Origin: JAZKBN01 sp040388605
Lineage (GTDB): Bacteria > Bacteroidota > Bacteroidia > Cytophagales > Flexibacteraceae
Length of the DNA stretch: 64,000 nucleotides
Assembly: GCA_040388605.1 (NCBI GenBank)
Contig: JAZKBN010000038.1
Coordinates: 1-64,000 of the forward strand
Direction: 5' to 3'
Part shown: positions 63,501 through 64,000 of the stretch, piece by piece
How the letters are laid out: each line of letters opens with the position of its first letter
How positions within the stretch are numbered: the stretch's first letter is position 1
Notes under the pieces: model-generated
What the model saw: the letters and a program-made list of their open reading frames with translations, nothing else
The model's database searches: none
Told to the model about the DNA's origin: nothing
Position numbers and translations under genes: made by a program

Positions 63501-64000
63501 TACGGGTTTGGGCGGCGGGCCCATGTTAACATATAAAAAGGGAGCATACTGAGATTGGCATCCCATGCTGAATGTAGAAACGGAATAATAACCGCCGGTG
63601 GTTACAAGAATGCTTTGAGTAGTATCGCCGGTGTTCCACCTGTTGCCATATTGTTCAGTGCTGGAAAGTGTTACTGTATTGCCGGTCGGCTCGCAGAACC
63701 ATATTGGCCCCGATGCTGACATTCCGGGCACCGGAACAGTATTTACAGTTACAATTAAAGGGTCACTAAGGGCAGATGAGCAACGGCCTGCCACGGCCTG
63801 CACCGTATAGCTGTTGCCTGCGGTTACGTTAATTGTACGGGTAATTTCCCCGTTGCTCCATTGGAACTTATCGGCCGATCCGGCTCTGATTTTTACCAGC
63901 GTATTGGTTAAGGTATCTGTAACGTACATGTTGCCAAGGGCATCCATTGCAAGGCCTGCGGGTGCTACAAGGTTGGCAATAACATCTGGGGTGCCGGCCC
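60525..64000 (-). CDS. Very large T9SS-secreted protein with NHL end, Ig-like repeats and sorting domain (5' end outside window)
   Basis: The frame is open through the window edge, so the N-terminus is missing; at least 1157 codons are visible. The visible start (VIANLVAPAGLAMDALGNMYVTD, reading from the edge) is the end of an NHL propeller. Six modules of 70-80 residues follow, each built on W[NS][TN]G.T..I.V...G.Y.V and a cysteine pair (e.g. FCSGGTVTL...GTCYSTLSDP). A PKD/Ig-like module and a long region of beta repeats ending near LKLRSPLAI come next. The last ~70 residues (LNVSPNPNRGSFTI...AGIYTAKVYV) are a type A T9SS sorting domain. Cell-surface or secreted; function unknown. Confidence 0.9.
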   Translation of the reverse strand, partial: AGTPDVIANLVAPAGLAMDALGNMYVTDTLTNTLVKIRAGSADKFQWSNGEITRTINVTAGNSYTVQAVAGRCSSALSDPLIVTVNTVPVPGMSASGPIWFCEPTGNTVTLSSTEQYGNRWNTGDTTQSILVTTGGYYSVSTFSMGCQSQYAPFLYVNMGPPPKPVIYSNTGSFTACEGIGLTLIATNGEGNIWNNGETSQVITVNVSGKYAVQTIINGCSSEVSDTIVVTIIPAPQTPAVTASGPTTFCSGGTVTLTSSITDGNVWSTGENTQSITVSVSGSYFVRQFDGTCYSTLSDPINVSVTSAPAPWIYTANSAVICNGQPVDIYSNYTTGNIWSTGDTTWYITVSTPGSYYARRVTESCTSEISPVVVINAVTPVAPTITVMGSTTMCSGVTVNLVASQSEAYFWNTGETTPSINVSATGTYSVMSYTSGCPSPFSDAVSILVRDLPAAAGAIAGLPTPVRNTSETYRIDAIPNAESVDWTYSGSDVSLSPNGNEVTLTFGPSATSGRLVVTGISSCGSGQSNFVELLVQSAPLQDLVISTDQSISGEYRNITVTGSPTVTLNGNLFVAGAMSIPTGATLVTACYTITGPGTFSLEDGGKILICDPAGIEAAGPLGAVQTAVRNFSTLAEYVYNGTASQLTGSGLPQSVVNLTINNLSGVALIGASGVTNTLNVVTGDFNMNNKPFTLYSTAARTARLEQVNAGAFITNATAFTAQRWLDPAAIRNDAEGFGAYYMLGSQVVGVNVDSWNTAANPYLASTYVSAAPGGSVYLYANNASGDGWFKPDNAAVPMPAGKAAKVWFGNDFFTNGATASLTGPPVTGDFTLPVSYCTAGCADNLVPNGWNLVANPYPSAIDWDNAAWTKTDIAAPIYVYRHNQGVYSVYVGGIGLNSGSNLIASGQGFIVRATAATALLKAAEAVKTDASAAILRTNALSMLRLKVETADRSDETVIAERPGSTRAFELEYDAEKFMNPGINIWSEPSGPTNRQAIANLVPAIGDTIALRLRSSTAATLTLSATEMSDWADRFGFIVRDDITGTDMPFTAATRLTFSLNAGQTYPLTLKLRSPLAISPRAALSLNVSPNPNRGSFTITAGSEIKALSVFDNLGRLVYTKTTSGNTSEALSLNLPAGIYTAKVYVAGGIGVKQIVIE

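Overview
The window is chromosomal DNA from a member of the Bacteroidota. Three observations support this. Two large secreted proteins end in type IX secretion (T9SS) sorting domains. Many genes are preceded by the Bacteroidota -7 element TAnnTTTG, in places with a TTTG or TTG about 19-21 nt upstream. There is also a complete alternative complex III (ActABCDEF) locus fused to an aa3-type oxidase locus. Gene content is mostly housekeeping and aerobic respiration, with no phage, insertion sequence, CRISPR array, tRNA or rRNA that I can see. Two runs of exactly ten Ns interrupt genes whose frame changes across them, so this is a draft scaffold or metagenome-derived assembly.

Layout. 0-2.4 kb: bioD-bioA (biotin) on the minus strand, divergent from ispH (isoprenoids). 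2.6-9.3 kb: an NHL-repeat T9SS cargo protein, mfd (split by a gap) and an unknown membrane protein (split by a gap). 9.5-16.3 kb: an EVE-domain protein, a large TPR/propeller/OmpA/LysM cell-envelope protein resembling PorE of the T9SS, a WG-repeat secreted protein and a small histone H1-like protein. 16.4-23.5 kb: an isolated nuoI-nuoJ pair in which NuoI carries a long repetitive tail, a small membrane protein, prfA, and three exported proteins of unknown function. 23.6-28.9 kb: a flavin disulfide-reductase-like enzyme lacking both redox cysteines, a DsbD-type thiol reductase and ilvE.

29.3-49.0 kb is the core of the window, a co-directional respiratory region: actA-F (quinol oxidation by alternative complex III), coxB and coxA, ctaA and ctaB (heme A synthesis), two subunit III-type proteins, subunit IV, a Sco copper chaperone, a DUF420 protein, a small cysteine-containing membrane protein, a DUF983 protein and a UbiA-like membrane protein. 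Together they encode quinol to cytochrome c to oxygen electron transfer, plus cofactor assembly. Long histidine-rich segments occur in ActF and at the CoxA N-terminus.

49-64 kb: a DUF2480 gene pair; a minus-strand run of a TlpA-like thioredoxin, a PhoB-like regulator and a PhoR-like kinase; a multi-PAS soluble histidine kinase; glgB divergent from an MBL-fold hydrolase; a small hypothetical protein; a decayed C-terminal fragment of a second MBL-fold gene; and the 3' part of a very large T9SS cargo protein that runs off the window end.

I found no clearly new multi-gene system. The items most worth a second look are the cysteine-less flavoprotein, the NuoI tail with isolated nuoIJ, the PorE-like protein with three LysM domains, the MBL gene remnant, the histidine-rich oxidase and ActF segments, and a possible leader peptide upstream of ilvE.
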